A DNA stretch of 64,000 nucleotides from JANQPC01 sp039208375. GTDB lineage: Bacteria; Pseudomonadota; Alphaproteobacteria; Rhodobacterales; Rhodobacteraceae. Below, piece by piece: positions 26,262 to 34,352 of the stretch. The stretch is from the NCBI GenBank assembly GCA_039208375.1, contig JBCCRC010000007.1:1-64000 (forward strand), written 5' to 3'. The position numbers and the translations under genes were made by a program. The notes beneath the pieces are model-generated. The model was not told the origin of the DNA and searched no databases. It saw nothing but the letters and a program-made list of their open reading frames with translations. Position 1 is the first letter of the stretch, and each line of letters opens with the position of its first letter.

Positions 26262-27120
26262 GGTTTTCGCCCCGGCCAAAATCAACCTCGCCCTTCACAT
26301 CACCGGCCAGCGGGACGATGGCTATCACTTGATCGATAGCCTCGTCGCCTTCGCTGATATCGGCGATTATCTGACGATCGCGGCAGCGGATCAGCCCACG
26401 CTGAAAGTGACTGGGCTCTTCGCCCGTGACGTGCCCGATGGCCTCGAAAACCTGGTGCGCCGTGCCGCCCAACTTGCCGCCCCGGGCGACACATTCGCCT
26501 TTGAGCTCGAAAAACACTTGCCCGCCGCGGCTGGAATCGGCGGGGGTTCAGCCGACGCCGCCGCGCTTCTCCGTGGCCTGTCCGCGCTCGGTTTCGGAGC
26601 ACCCCAGACCGCAATCGAAACGGCCACGCTCGGTGCGGATGTTCCCATGTGCCTGCAATCCGGCGTGACCAGGGCGAAGGGGATCGGGGAGGATCTGACG
26701 CCCGTGCCTGGTTTTCCGAACCTGCCCGCCGTTCTCGTCAATCCGCGTCGTAGCGTGCCCACGCCGCCCGTGTTCGCCGCGCTCGCGGAAAAAGCCAATC
26801 CGGGCTTGCCCGAGCCGTTACCGGACGCTCCTACCCTTTTTGAGGCGATTACGTGGGTGGCAGCCCAGCGCAACGATCTTGCCGCGCCCGCTATGCAGCA
26901 GCTGCCGCTGATCGCAGAGGTAACCGAAGCCCTGGCGCGCACCCCGCACTGCGCGTTTGCGCGTATGTCGGGCTCGGGCGCAACCGTGTTTGGCCTTTTT
27001 CCCGAAGTTGGCGCGGCCGAGGTCGCCGCAGCACAGATCGCACAAGAACATCCAGACTGGTGGGTGCGGGCCTGCACTTTGGGCAATCAGTCAACCGCGG
27101 CTGCCCCGCGCCTTAGTTGA
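26248..27120 (+). CDS. ispE: 4-(cytidine 5'-diphospho)-2-C-methyl-D-erythritol kinase IspE
   Basis: This 290-residue GHMP kinase phosphorylates CDP-methylerythritol in the non-mevalonate isoprenoid pathway. The N-terminal FAPAKINLALHITGQRDDGY, the ATP loop LPAAAGIGGGSADAAALLRG near residue 92, and the C-terminal ARMSGSGATVFGLF are diagnostic. The ATG at 26248 lies inside the end of the TPR gene (14-nt overlap). The convergent next gene makes polyprenyl diphosphate, a later step of the same isoprenoid metabolism. Confidence 0.97.
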   Translation: MTTARVFAPAKINLALHITGQRDDGYHLIDSLVAFADIGDYLTIAAADQPTLKVTGLFARDVPDGLENLVRRAAQLAAPGDTFAFELEKHLPAAAGIGGGSADAAALLRGLSALGFGAPQTAIETATLGADVPMCLQSGVTRAKGIGEDLTPVPGFPNLPAVLVNPRRSVPTPPVFAALAEKANPGLPEPLPDAPTLFEAITWVAAQRNDLAAPAMQQLPLIAEVTEALARTPHCAFARMSGSGATVFGLFPEVGAAEVAAAQIAQEHPDWWVRACTLGNQSTAAAPRLS

Positions 27121-28114
27121 GCCGGGCCACAACGTAATCGGCGAGATCTGAAAGCATGCCGCGCAGCTCATGGTCAGGCAAATGCTCAAGAGCTGCACGT
27201 GCCTTGGCCGCCCAACCGAACGCCTCAGCGCGTGTTGCCTCCAGAGCCCCGTGCCGAGCGAAAAGCGAAAGGGCTTCATCAAGGTCATCGGCGCGCTGAT
27301 CGCCCGTTTCGATGACGCGCTGCCAGAATGCCCGTTCCGCGGGATCCGCAGCGGCGACGGCCTTGATCACCGGAAGCGTGACCTTCCGTTCGCGGAAGTC
27401 ATCGCCGACGTTCTTACCCGTCGCCCCGGCGTCCCCCTCGTAGTCCAAAAGATCGTCTGCGATTTGGAAGGCCATACCGAGCGCATCGCCGTAGGCATGA
27501 AGCGCTGCGACCTCTACCTCTGTTGCATCGGCGACCACGCCGCCCACCTCGGTAGCCGCTGAAAAGAGCGCAGCCGTCTTTCCGCGGATCACCTGCGCGT
27601 AAACCGCCTCGTCTGTTGCGATATTCTGCGCGGCGGTGAGCTGAAGCACTTCGCCCTCTGCAATCGTCGCCGCTGCGTTCGACAGAATGCTGAGAATCTC
27701 AAGCGATCCCGGCTCAACCATCAACTGAAACGACCGGGCGAACAGGTAATCGCCCACCAACACGGATGATTTGTTGTCCCACAGCAGGTTCGCAGTCGGC
27801 CGCCCGCGGCGCTGCCCGCTTTCATCCACGACGTCGTCGTGAAGCAGCGTGGCAGTATGAATGAACTCCACAGTCGCGGCCAGGGCCCGGTGGTGCGGCC
27901 CCTCATAGCCCATGAGCCGTGCTGCCGCGAGCGTCAGCATTGGGCGCAGACGCTTGCCGCCGGCGCCGACGATATGCGCCGTCACCTCAGGAATGCGCGG
28001 GGCATGGGCCGACACCATCCGCTGAGCAATTAGCGCATCCACCGCCGCCAGATCCTCCCTGAGATAGGCGGCAAGGCGTTCGTGCGGTTTGACGGTTGCG
28101 TCGTCGAGGCCCAT
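27113..28114 (-). CDS. Trans-polyprenyl diphosphate synthase (octaprenyl/decaprenyl type)
   Basis: This 333-residue prenyltransferase extends farnesyl diphosphate with isopentenyl diphosphate to make the ubiquinone side chain. The first Asp-rich motif LLHDDVVDESGQRRGRPTAN is near residue 90 and the second, ADDLLDYEGD, near residue 219; GKRLRPML near residue 54 is the substrate-binding motif. Chain length cannot be read with certainty. A GTG one codon upstream (28117) is an alternative start. It overlaps the ispE end by 8 nt in convergent orientation. Confidence 0.95.
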   Translation of the reverse strand: MGLDDATVKPHERLAAYLREDLAAVDALIAQRMVSAHAPRIPEVTAHIVGAGGKRLRPMLTLAAARLMGYEGPHHRALAATVEFIHTATLLHDDVVDESGQRRGRPTANLLWDNKSSVLVGDYLFARSFQLMVEPGSLEILSILSNAAATIAEGEVLQLTAAQNIATDEAVYAQVIRGKTAALFSAATEVGGVVADATEVEVAALHAYGDALGMAFQIADDLLDYEGDAGATGKNVGDDFRERKVTLPVIKAVAAADPAERAFWQRVIETGDQRADDLDEALSLFARHGALEATRAEAFGWAAKARAALEHLPDHELRGMLSDLADYVVARLN

Positions 28115-28170
28115 CACTCTCTCGTCAGATCGCTCGACAAGCCGGTGCGCTTGTCTTTATCTCCGGTGAC

Positions 28171-28386
28171 ATGCGGGAACTCCTTCGCACCAACGATCCT
28201 ACTCTGATCGCCTTTGCCACCGCGCTCCTGCGTGGGGAGGATATAGACTTCTTCGAAATGGACGTCCACATGAGCGTCCTCGAAGGCTCCATCGGCATTT
28301 TGCCGCGCCGCATCATGGTGCGTGACCGCGATCATTTCCGCGCGGCGGCAGTGCTGCGGGACAATGACATTGCCGTTGAAAGCTGA
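28171..28386 (+). CDS. DUF2007 domain protein
   Basis: This 71-residue protein has the pattern MRELLRTNDPTLIAFATALL, then EDIDFFEMDVHMS and ILPRRIMVRDRDHFRAAAVL, typical of the DUF2007 family. These short proteins fold like signal-transduction PII-type domains and have no established function. The 3' end overlaps the methyltransferase gene by 23 nt, an unusually deep overlap that implies coupled expression. Confidence 0.88.
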   Translation: MRELLRTNDPTLIAFATALLRGEDIDFFEMDVHMSVLEGSIGILPRRIMVRDRDHFRAAAVLRDNDIAVES

Positions 28387-29152
28387 AGGCTTCGCGTCGG
28401 ACGACCTGCGCACTGATCATTTCCTCGGGGGCCGCCTGCGGATCGATCAGCCGCGCCGGGGCTACCGTGCAGGTGTTGATCCGGTGTTTCTTGCGGCGGC
28501 AGTGCCGGCTGTCGCGGGTGAGGCGGTGCTTGAGCTTGGCTGCGGCGCCGGGGTGGCTGCCATTTGCCTCGCGGCCAGGGTGCCCGGGATTCTCATCAGC
28601 GGGGTAGACGTTCAAGCGCCCTACGCCCACCTGGCGCGGGCCAATGCAGTGGCGAATGCAATTGCGATGGACGTGTTTACCGCCGATGTGGCCGCCCTTC
28701 CGGCCGCGCTAAGGGCCGTCAGCTTCGATCATGTGATTGCCAACCCGCCATACTACCGCCCGGGTACGCGCCCCCACGCAACCGATCCGGGGCGCGAAGT
28801 GGGGCTGGGCGAGACGACGCCGCTGCCAACCTGGATCGATACAGGGCTGCGCCGGCTGCGCCCCGGCGGGCGGATCACGATGATCCAGCGGCCGGACCGG
28901 TTGGGGGACCTGCTCGCCGCGCTTGAGGGCCGCTCAGGCAGCATCGAAATCCGCCCGCTGGCGCCGCGAGACGGCCGCGACGCAAGCCTCATTCTGGTGT
29001 CCGCAATTAAAGGAGCACGGGCGCCCCTACGGCTTGCGGCGCCCGAGGTACTGCACGAGGGGGCGACCCACACCAGCGACAGCGAAAGCTACCGCCCCGC
29101 GGCCCGCGCCGTTCTTCGCGATGGGGCGCCGTGGCCATGGATCGGCCCTTAA
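28364..29152 (+). CDS. tRNA1(Val) adenine-N6-methyltransferase-type protein (TrmN6/YfiC)
   Basis: This 262-residue class I methyltransferase has the SAM loop VLELGCGAGVAAICLA near residue 60 and the N6-adenine catalytic tetrad NPPYY near residue 126. The N-terminal GYRAGVDPVFLAAAVP is typical of the YfiC/TrmN6 group, which methylates A37 of tRNA1(Val). Substrate identity is inferred from family resemblance only. The ATG at 28364 is chosen for length. Confidence 0.88.
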   Translation: MTLPLKAEGFASDDLRTDHFLGGRLRIDQPRRGYRAGVDPVFLAAAVPAVAGEAVLELGCGAGVAAICLAARVPGILISGVDVQAPYAHLARANAVANAIAMDVFTADVAALPAALRAVSFDHVIANPPYYRPGTRPHATDPGREVGLGETTPLPTWIDTGLRRLRPGGRITMIQRPDRLGDLLAALEGRSGSIEIRPLAPRDGRDASLILVSAIKGARAPLRLAAPEVLHEGATHTSDSESYRPAARAVLRDGAPWPWIGP

Positions 29153-29227
29153 CCCAATCTTTGCACTTTCGGTCGAACCTGTGGATTGACGGTGGATATG
29201 TCCAAGCCGCGTGACACGACTCGTTAT

Positions 29228-29244
29228 CTGTGATGCAATCACAG
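29228..29244. promoter_or_regulatory. Perfect inverted repeat upstream of the YdcH-family gene
   Basis: CTGTGAT-GCA-ATCACAG is a perfect 7-bp inverted repeat with 3-bp spacer, 28-44 nt before the start of the 55-residue protein at 29272. It resembles a CRP/FNR-like half-site pair (TGTGA/TCACA), but the spacing is 5 bp rather than 6, so the binding protein is unknown. Confidence 0.45.
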
Positions 29245-29271
29245 TGTTCATCATAAAAGAGGAGGGCTCCG

Positions 29272-29439
29272 ATGGCCTTGAGTGCGAGATTGCAGGAACT
29301 GCGCAAAAAGCACGAAGACCTCTCTCAACAGGTCGAGACAGAACAAAAATCTCCGGGCACTGATCCGTTTCGGATCACGGAAATGAAGAAGCAAAAGCTC
29401 AGGCTCAAGGAAGAAATATCGCGCTTACAAAGCGCCTGA
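29272..29439 (+). CDS. YdcH family (DUF465) small coiled-coil protein
   Basis: This 55-residue, highly charged helical protein has the form MALSARLQELRKKHEDLSQQ then ITEMKKQKLRLKEEISRLQ, the hairpin pattern of the YdcH/DUF465 family. GGAGGG stands 6-11 nt upstream of the ATG. Function in this family is unknown. It ends 5 nt from the convergent LysR gene and has its own upstream region with a palindrome. Confidence 0.88.
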   Translation: MALSARLQELRKKHEDLSQQVETEQKSPGTDPFRITEMKKQKLRLKEEISRLQSA

Positions 29440-29444
29440 GGCAA

Positions 29445-30392
29445 TTAGCCAGGCGGAACATCAGCTGCAGCGATGAAGTTGCGGCCCTCTGAAAGGCTGC
29501 CAAACCCTTCTGCTTCCTCGCGAATCCACGCGAGGAAGGCCGCAATTTGCGGCCTCGTTTGGGCGCCTTGCGGGCACACAAAGCGGTAATGCGCGTCCGT
29601 TGAGAGCGAAAGCGCGAATGGCGCCACGAGTTGGCCAGCCATGAGCGCCGCTGCACCGAGCGAGATACGGCCCATCACCACGCCGGCCCCCGCCATCGCG
29701 GCATCCAGCGCGTGATCTGCCTGCGAAAACCGTGGGCCGGCCTCTGGCGCGGCGCCCAACCCCGCGGCCCGGAACCACGCGGCCCATGTGATCGGCGGCT
29801 TCAAGAAATGCGTATCATCCTGATGCAGAAGCGTTGCCTCACGCAGCGCCTCCGGCGTCGGGAAGCGCGCGGCCAACTCTGGCGCCATCATCGGCGTCAC
29901 CCACTCGCGGATAACCGGGGTGGAAAAAAGCCCAGCATCATCGCCCAGTCCAAACCGGATCGCGACATCAATCTCATCGCGATCGAAATCCATGATTCTG
30001 AGGCTTGCCGAAAACCGCAGCTCGATCTCGGGATGTGCCGACGCGAAACCGAAAATCCGCGGGGCAAGCCATTTCGCCGTCAGGGCCGGCCCCGCCGTAA
30101 CTGTGATCGCCTGCACATCACCTGCACGCCGGGCGCTGCGCCACGCGTCAGCCAGACGCGCAAACGCCTCCCCAGCCCCGGGCGCCAGAGCTCGCCCGGC
30201 CTCTGTAAGCTCGACTGCGCGATTCAGGCGCTTGAACACAGGCTGACCCAACTGCTCTTCCAGAGACTTGATCTGGAAAGACAGCGCTGCAGGCGTGACG
30301 TTCAGTTCTGCTGCCGCCTTGGCGAAAGACATATGCCGCGCGGCTGCATCGAAGGCGCGCAGGGCAGTCAAGGGAGGAAGGCGCTCAGACAT
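29445..30392 (-). CDS. LysR family transcriptional regulator (GcvA-like)
   Basis: This 315-residue regulator has an N-terminal winged helix (PPLTALRAFDAAARHMSFAKAA, helix-turn-helix about residues 20-45) and a C-terminal effector-binding domain. The opening and FKRLNRAVELTEAG resemble the GcvA/AmpR branch. It faces a small ORF divergently across 108 nt that holds a candidate operator overlapping its own start codon, so autoregulation is likely. The effector is unknown. Confidence 0.93.
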   Translation of the reverse strand: MSERLPPLTALRAFDAAARHMSFAKAAAELNVTPAALSFQIKSLEEQLGQPVFKRLNRAVELTEAGRALAPGAGEAFARLADAWRSARRAGDVQAITVTAGPALTAKWLAPRIFGFASAHPEIELRFSASLRIMDFDRDEIDVAIRFGLGDDAGLFSTPVIREWVTPMMAPELAARFPTPEALREATLLHQDDTHFLKPPITWAAWFRAAGLGAAPEAGPRFSQADHALDAAMAGAGVVMGRISLGAAALMAGQLVAPFALSLSTDAHYRFVCPQGAQTRPQIAAFLAWIREEAEGFGSLSEGRNFIAAADVPPG

Positions 30393-30418
30393 TTCAGTAA
30401 AGTATATCTTATCTGAAA
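30392..30418. promoter_or_regulatory. Candidate LysR operator (TTTCAG-N15-CTGAAA)
   Basis: A perfect 6-bp inverted repeat with 15-bp AT-rich spacer (TTTCAG at 30392-30397, CTGAAA at 30413-30418) begins at the lysR start codon. LysR-type regulators commonly bind interrupted dyads in such divergent regions. Confidence 0.5.
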
Positions 30419-30500
30419 CGTTGGAAAGTCTCGTTTGTCAGGGCCAGTGGAGGGGCGCATATTCAGGACATCTCAACCGATAAACCCAAAGGAAGCTCCC

Positions 30501-30617
30501 ATGTTCGAACCCACCGCCTCCATCGAAACCCGCGATGCAATTCAAGCAGGCCGCAAGGCGCGCGCAGATGCCCTCGCCCAAGCGCTTGAACTGATCTTTG
30601 GCCGCCGCCCGCGCTAA
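30501..30617 (+). CDS. Small 38-residue basic protein, unknown
   Basis: The ATG at 30501 follows GGAAG at 30491-30495 and encodes MFEPTASIETRDAIQAGRKA, then an amphipathic Ala/Leu helix and a basic end, FGRRPR. A strong stem-loop terminator follows 18 nt after the stop, so it looks like a complete one-gene transcript, divergent from lysR and a plausible target of it. I do not recognise a family. A longer in-frame reading from 30435 is possible. Confidence 0.55.
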   Translation: MFEPTASIETRDAIQAGRKARADALAQALELIFGRRPR

Positions 30618-30634
30618 GCGCCGCCATCACGCAG

Positions 30635-30664
30635 AAAAAGGCCGGCCCGAGGGCCGGCCTTTTC
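30635..30664. terminator. Bidirectional rho-independent terminator
   Basis: AAAAAGGCCGGCCC, a short GAG-type loop, and the complementary GGGCCGGCCTTTT form a strong GC stem flanked by A and T runs. It sits between the small ORF (plus) and phaB (minus), so it can end transcripts from both sides. Confidence 0.9.
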
Positions 30665-30682
30665 GCATCTATCCCGGGGGTG

Positions 30683-31408
30683 TCAGGAGAAGAACTGCGC
30701 TCCGTTCGCCGAAATGGTCGATCCATTGACGAAACCAGCGTCGTCGGAGGCGAGGAAAGCAACGCAGCGCGCGATCTCTTCCGGCTGGCCCAGACGCCCC
30801 GCCGGGATCTGTGGCAGGATCACGTCGTTCAAAACCTTCTCGGGCACCGCTTTCATCATGTCAGTATCGATGTAGCCGGGGCAGACCGCATTTGCGGTGA
30901 TCCCGGCGCGCGCGCCTTCCTGGGCAAGCGATCTGACGATCCCAAGATCGCCCGCCTTTGTCGCCGAGTAGTTAGCCTGGCCGAACTGCCCCTTCTGCCC
31001 GTTGATCGATGAAATGACGATCACGCGCCCGAACTTCCGCTCACGCATGCCAGGCCAGACCGGGTGGATGGTGTTGAAAACGCCGGTTAGGTTCGTGTCG
31101 ACAACTTCTTTCCAGTGCTCAGGCGTCATCTTGTGGAATGGTGCGTCACGCGTGATCCCGGCATTGGCCACAACCACATCGATCGGCCCGAGATCGGCTT
31201 CCACCTGTGCTAGGCCCGCGGCAGAGGCGTCGTAATCGGCCACATTCCACTTGTAGGTCTTGATGCCCGTCTCTGCCGTGAAGGCCGCAGCCTTCTCGTC
31301 ATTGCCGGCATAGGTTGCCGCAACATCGAAGCCGTCGGCCTTGAGCGCCTTCGAAATGGCCTCGCCAATGCCACGGCTACCGCCGGTGACCAATGCAACA
31401 CGTCCCAT
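30683..31408 (-). CDS. phaB: Acetoacetyl-CoA reductase PhaB
   Basis: This 241-residue short-chain dehydrogenase reduces acetoacetyl-CoA to (R)-3-hydroxybutyryl-CoA with NADPH, the second step of polyhydroxybutyrate synthesis. It shows the cofactor loop VTGGSRGIGEAI (7-18), NAGITRD near residue 83, the catalytic Ser and YSATKAG (Tyr-x-x-x-Lys) near residue 147, and SSINGQKGQFGQ typical of PhaB. GGAGGAGAC precedes the ATG. It lies 108 nt downstream of phaA in the same direction. Confidence 0.96.
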   Translation of the reverse strand: MGRVALVTGGSRGIGEAISKALKADGFDVAATYAGNDEKAAAFTAETGIKTYKWNVADYDASAAGLAQVEADLGPIDVVVANAGITRDAPFHKMTPEHWKEVVDTNLTGVFNTIHPVWPGMRERKFGRVIVISSINGQKGQFGQANYSATKAGDLGIVRSLAQEGARAGITANAVCPGYIDTDMMKAVPEKVLNDVILPQIPAGRLGQPEEIARCVAFLASDDAGFVNGSTISANGAQFFS

Positions 31409-31516
31409 ATAGTTGTCTCCTCCGGGTCAGGTGTTCGGTGGGCCGGCGCCATTCTCCGGGCGAGGCCTGTCGTGCAGTGCTATGGGCGGCGCGGTCGGGC
31501 GCCGCTTTGATTCAGG

Positions 31517-32692
31517 TCAGGGGCGTTCGACGCAAAGCGCAACACCCATGCCGCCGCCGATACACAGTGTCGCAAGGCCCTTCTTGGCGTCGCGCCGGGC
31601 CATTTCGAACAACAGTGTATTCAGCACCCGCGCACCCGAAGCGCCAATCGGGTGCCCGATGGCAATGGCGCCTCCGTTTACGTTCACAATCGCCGGATCC
31701 CAGCCCATATCCTTGTTCACGGCGCAGGCCTGGGCCGCAAACGCTTCGTTGGCTTCGACAAGATCGAGATCGTCAACCTTCCAGCCGGCCTTATCGAGGG
31801 CCTTGCGGCTGGCGTGAATCGGGCCCACCCCCATGATCGCCGGGTCAAGGCCCGCCGTCGCGTAGGACACGATGCGCGCCAGCGGCTCGATCCCGCGCTT
31901 TTCGGCCTCGTCTGCGCTCATCAGCAACACGCCCGCAGCACCGTCGTTGATACCAGACGCGTTAGCCGCAGTGACTGACCCGTCTTTTGCAAAGGCCGGG
32001 CGCAGCTTCTGCATCGCTTCGATCGTGGCGCCGTGGCGAATGTACTCATCATCCTCCACCACAATATCGCCCTTCCGCGTTTTGACGGTGAAGGGCACAA
32101 TCTCATCTTTGAACTTGCCCGCCGTCTGCGCAGCCTCGGCCTTGTTTTGGCTGGACACCGCGAACTCATCCTGCTGATCGCGGCTGATTTGCCATTTCTC
32201 GGCAACGTTTTCGGCCGTCTGGCCCATGTGGTAGCCGTTGAAGGCATCCCACAACCCATCGCGAATCATGCAATCGATAAACTTCATGTCGCCCATCTTG
32301 TGGCCGGCCCGAAGATGGGCAACGTGGGGGCTGAGCGACATGTTCTCTTGCCCACCGGCGGCTACGATGTCGGCATCGCCCAGCTGAATGTGCTGCGCGC
32401 CCAACGCCACGGCGCGCAGACCGGAACCACATACCTGGTTAATGCCCCAAGCGGCACTTTCGATCGGCAGGCCGGCGTTTACATGGGCCTGTCGCGCAGG
32501 GTTCTGGCCTTGTCCGGCGGTCAAGACCTGGCCGAGGATCGTTTCTGAGACATCGGATTTGTCGATCCCGGCCCGCTCCACCAGCGCCTCCAACACCGTT
32601 GTGCCAAGATCATGCGCGGCGGTGTTGGCGAACGATCCGTTGAAGCTGCCCACCGGCGTGCGTGCCGCCGATGCAATAACCACGTTTGTCAT
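31517..32692 (-). CDS. phaA: Acetyl-CoA C-acetyltransferase PhaA
   Basis: This 391-residue thiolase condenses two acetyl-CoA. The active-site Cys is in INQVCGSGLRAVALG near residue 85, the catalytic His in GGAIAIGHPIGASGAR near residue 342, and the second Cys in ATLCIGGGMGVAL near residue 377. The ATG at 32692 gives the normal N-terminus TNVVIASAARTPVG. With phaB it provides the 3-hydroxybutyryl-CoA monomer; the polymerase gene phaC is not in this window. Confidence 0.96.
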   Translation of the reverse strand: MTNVVIASAARTPVGSFNGSFANTAAHDLGTTVLEALVERAGIDKSDVSETILGQVLTAGQGQNPARQAHVNAGLPIESAAWGINQVCGSGLRAVALGAQHIQLGDADIVAAGGQENMSLSPHVAHLRAGHKMGDMKFIDCMIRDGLWDAFNGYHMGQTAENVAEKWQISRDQQDEFAVSSQNKAEAAQTAGKFKDEIVPFTVKTRKGDIVVEDDEYIRHGATIEAMQKLRPAFAKDGSVTAANASGINDGAAGVLLMSADEAEKRGIEPLARIVSYATAGLDPAIMGVGPIHASRKALDKAGWKVDDLDLVEANEAFAAQACAVNKDMGWDPAIVNVNGGAIAIGHPIGASGARVLNTLLFEMARRDAKKGLATLCIGGGMGVALCVERP

Positions 32693-32866
32693 GAAGTCCC
32701 TCCTCTCGGGATCGCTAAGGCTTGCCAGGCGGCGCGCGCAAGGGCCCGCGGCCAAGTCTGATTCGTATCCTGTGGTATGCGGCGGGGCGGGGGAATAGCA
32801 ACCGACAGGGTGTCTCAGCCCTGAATTCGCGCATGGAAGCCCTGCACGAAAAGCAAGCGGCTGGGA

Positions 32867-33679
32867 TCAGGCCTCGGCGGCCGAAGGTGACGTTCTCGGT
32901 GCCCCGAAACGATACCCCTGCAGGCAATCCACGCCCATCGATTGCAGGTAGGCCGCCTCACGCGCCGTTTCGACTGACTCTGCGACGGTAAACATGTCGA
33001 AATGCTGGCCGATCGACACGAGCGCCGCGATCAAAACCTGATTGTCGGGATCCTCATGGATACCGCGGATGAACTGGCCATCGATCTTCAAGATGTCAAA
33101 ATAGAAATCTTTTAGATAACGAAGTGACGTATGGCCCGCGCCAAAGTCATCGATGGCGAACGCCACCCCGCGCGCCTGCAGATCTGACATGAATGCTTGC
33201 ACAAGCTCTGGCACGAGTATTGCGGAGGCTTCCGTGATCTCCAGTATCAGCCGGCCCTCGATGTCAGGCACCGTTTCGAGGCCGCGATCTAGGGTATCAA
33301 TCCAGCGGCGATAGCCAATCGAACGGGCGGAAAGATTAAGGGAAAGCCGCAAATCGGGGTATTGCACGAGCGCCTCAAAGCCCCGCTCCAGAGAGATGCA
33401 ATCGAGAACGCGGCCAGTTTCCTGAGCTTCCACCGAATCGATGAAATCCTTTGCGGGGATTGCGCGGCCATTCCGATCCAACACACGCGCCAAACCTTCG
33501 TAGAAAGCGATCCGGGACTGGTCCCGCGCCTGCACCACAGGTTGAAAGGCGAGTTGCACCCTGCCCTCACGCGCCGCGTCGGCAACCAGCGAAAGCGTAT
33601 CGCGATCGCGCTCGGCAATGGCCACTGAAAGCGGTGTACCGCCCTCCAGCCCAACCGGTTCTATAGCCGCCTGGTCCAT
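32867..33679 (-). CDS. Stand-alone EAL-domain protein (cyclic di-GMP phosphodiesterase type)
   Basis: This 270-residue soluble protein is essentially one EAL domain with no sensor or GGDEF partner. Motifs are FYEGLARV (for EAL), NLSARSIG, LEITEAS, AIDDFGAGHTSLRYL, LKIDGQFI and VAESVETAREA. The metal-binding acidic residues and the lysine are retained, though loop 6 differs from the consensus DFGTGYSS. It may degrade cyclic di-GMP or act as a binding protein. ATG at 33679; it ends 174 nt before phaA on the same strand. Confidence 0.88.
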   Translation of the reverse strand: MDQAAIEPVGLEGGTPLSVAIAERDRDTLSLVADAAREGRVQLAFQPVVQARDQSRIAFYEGLARVLDRNGRAIPAKDFIDSVEAQETGRVLDCISLERGFEALVQYPDLRLSLNLSARSIGYRRWIDTLDRGLETVPDIEGRLILEITEASAILVPELVQAFMSDLQARGVAFAIDDFGAGHTSLRYLKDFYFDILKIDGQFIRGIHEDPDNQVLIAALVSIGQHFDMFTVAESVETAREAAYLQSMGVDCLQGYRFGAPRTSPSAAEA

Positions 33680-33767
33680 CCTGCACCCCACGCCGTTCTC
33701 TGCCGCAAGAGGTGCCGGATTCGCGTTAAAAATCCGTATTTGTTCTTTCTTTGTTCACAGCGAAGAG

Positions 33768-34331
33768 CTAGCTTCCTTCGGCCTCAAGAAGCGCGGCAAT
33801 GATCGCTTTCGCGCTGTCGCTCGCCCAATCCGCATCGCCACGCATGCGGGCAACCTCGCGGCCTTCGGGATCGAGCAAAACCGTGATCGGCAGGCCAAGA
33901 ACGGCCATTTCGCGCGCCACGTTCTGCTTCGGGTCAAGCAGGATCGGCAGTGCCTCGATGCTTTCTTCCTTAAAGAAACGTTGGATTCCCTCTAGCGAGT
34001 TCCGCCCAGTGGCAAGCGTGACCACTTCAAAGTCTTCGCCGCCGAACTCTTTTTGAAGGGCATCCAGCGCAGGCATTTCCTTCCGGCAGGGCGCGCACCA
34101 CGTGGCCCAGAAATTCAAAAGCACATGCTTGCCCTGCCAATCTGCAAGGCTGCGTTCGGTTCCGTCGGCCTCGGTGAAGGTCGCGCCGCTCACCTCTGCG
34201 GGTTCGGCATGAAACATCAGCTTCTTCATGTCGCCGATGCGAAGCTCTTCCAGCGCTGCGGTGTCTGCGAGAGCGGCATTTGCGCCAAACGCGAGGGCCG
34301 TGTAGAGGACGGCGGATCGAATGAGCTTCAT
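33768..34331 (-). CDS. TlpA-like thioredoxin-fold thiol-disulfide protein
   Basis: This 187-residue exported protein has a signal peptide (KLIRSAVLYTALAFGANAALA) and a periplasmic thioredoxin fold with the active site FWATWCAPCRKEMPAL near residue 75 and the cis-Pro loop LGLPITVLLDPEG near residue 145. This resembles TlpA/CcmG reductants that serve cytochrome c or oxidase copper-site maturation. The gene is divergent from argH with only 21 nt between starts. Confidence 0.92.
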   Translation of the reverse strand: MKLIRSAVLYTALAFGANAALADTAALEELRIGDMKKLMFHAEPAEVSGATFTEADGTERSLADWQGKHVLLNFWATWCAPCRKEMPALDALQKEFGGEDFEVVTLATGRNSLEGIQRFFKEESIEALPILLDPKQNVAREMAVLGLPITVLLDPEGREVARMRGDADWASDSAKAIIAALLEAEGS

Positions 34332-34352
34332 TTCCCCTCCGGGATCAAAGGC

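Noticed and set aside
29228..29244. CRP-binding site reading of the TGTGA/TCACA dyad
   Set aside because: CRP sites need a 6-bp spacer between TGTGA and TCACA; here it is 5 bp, so only a generic operator is proposed.
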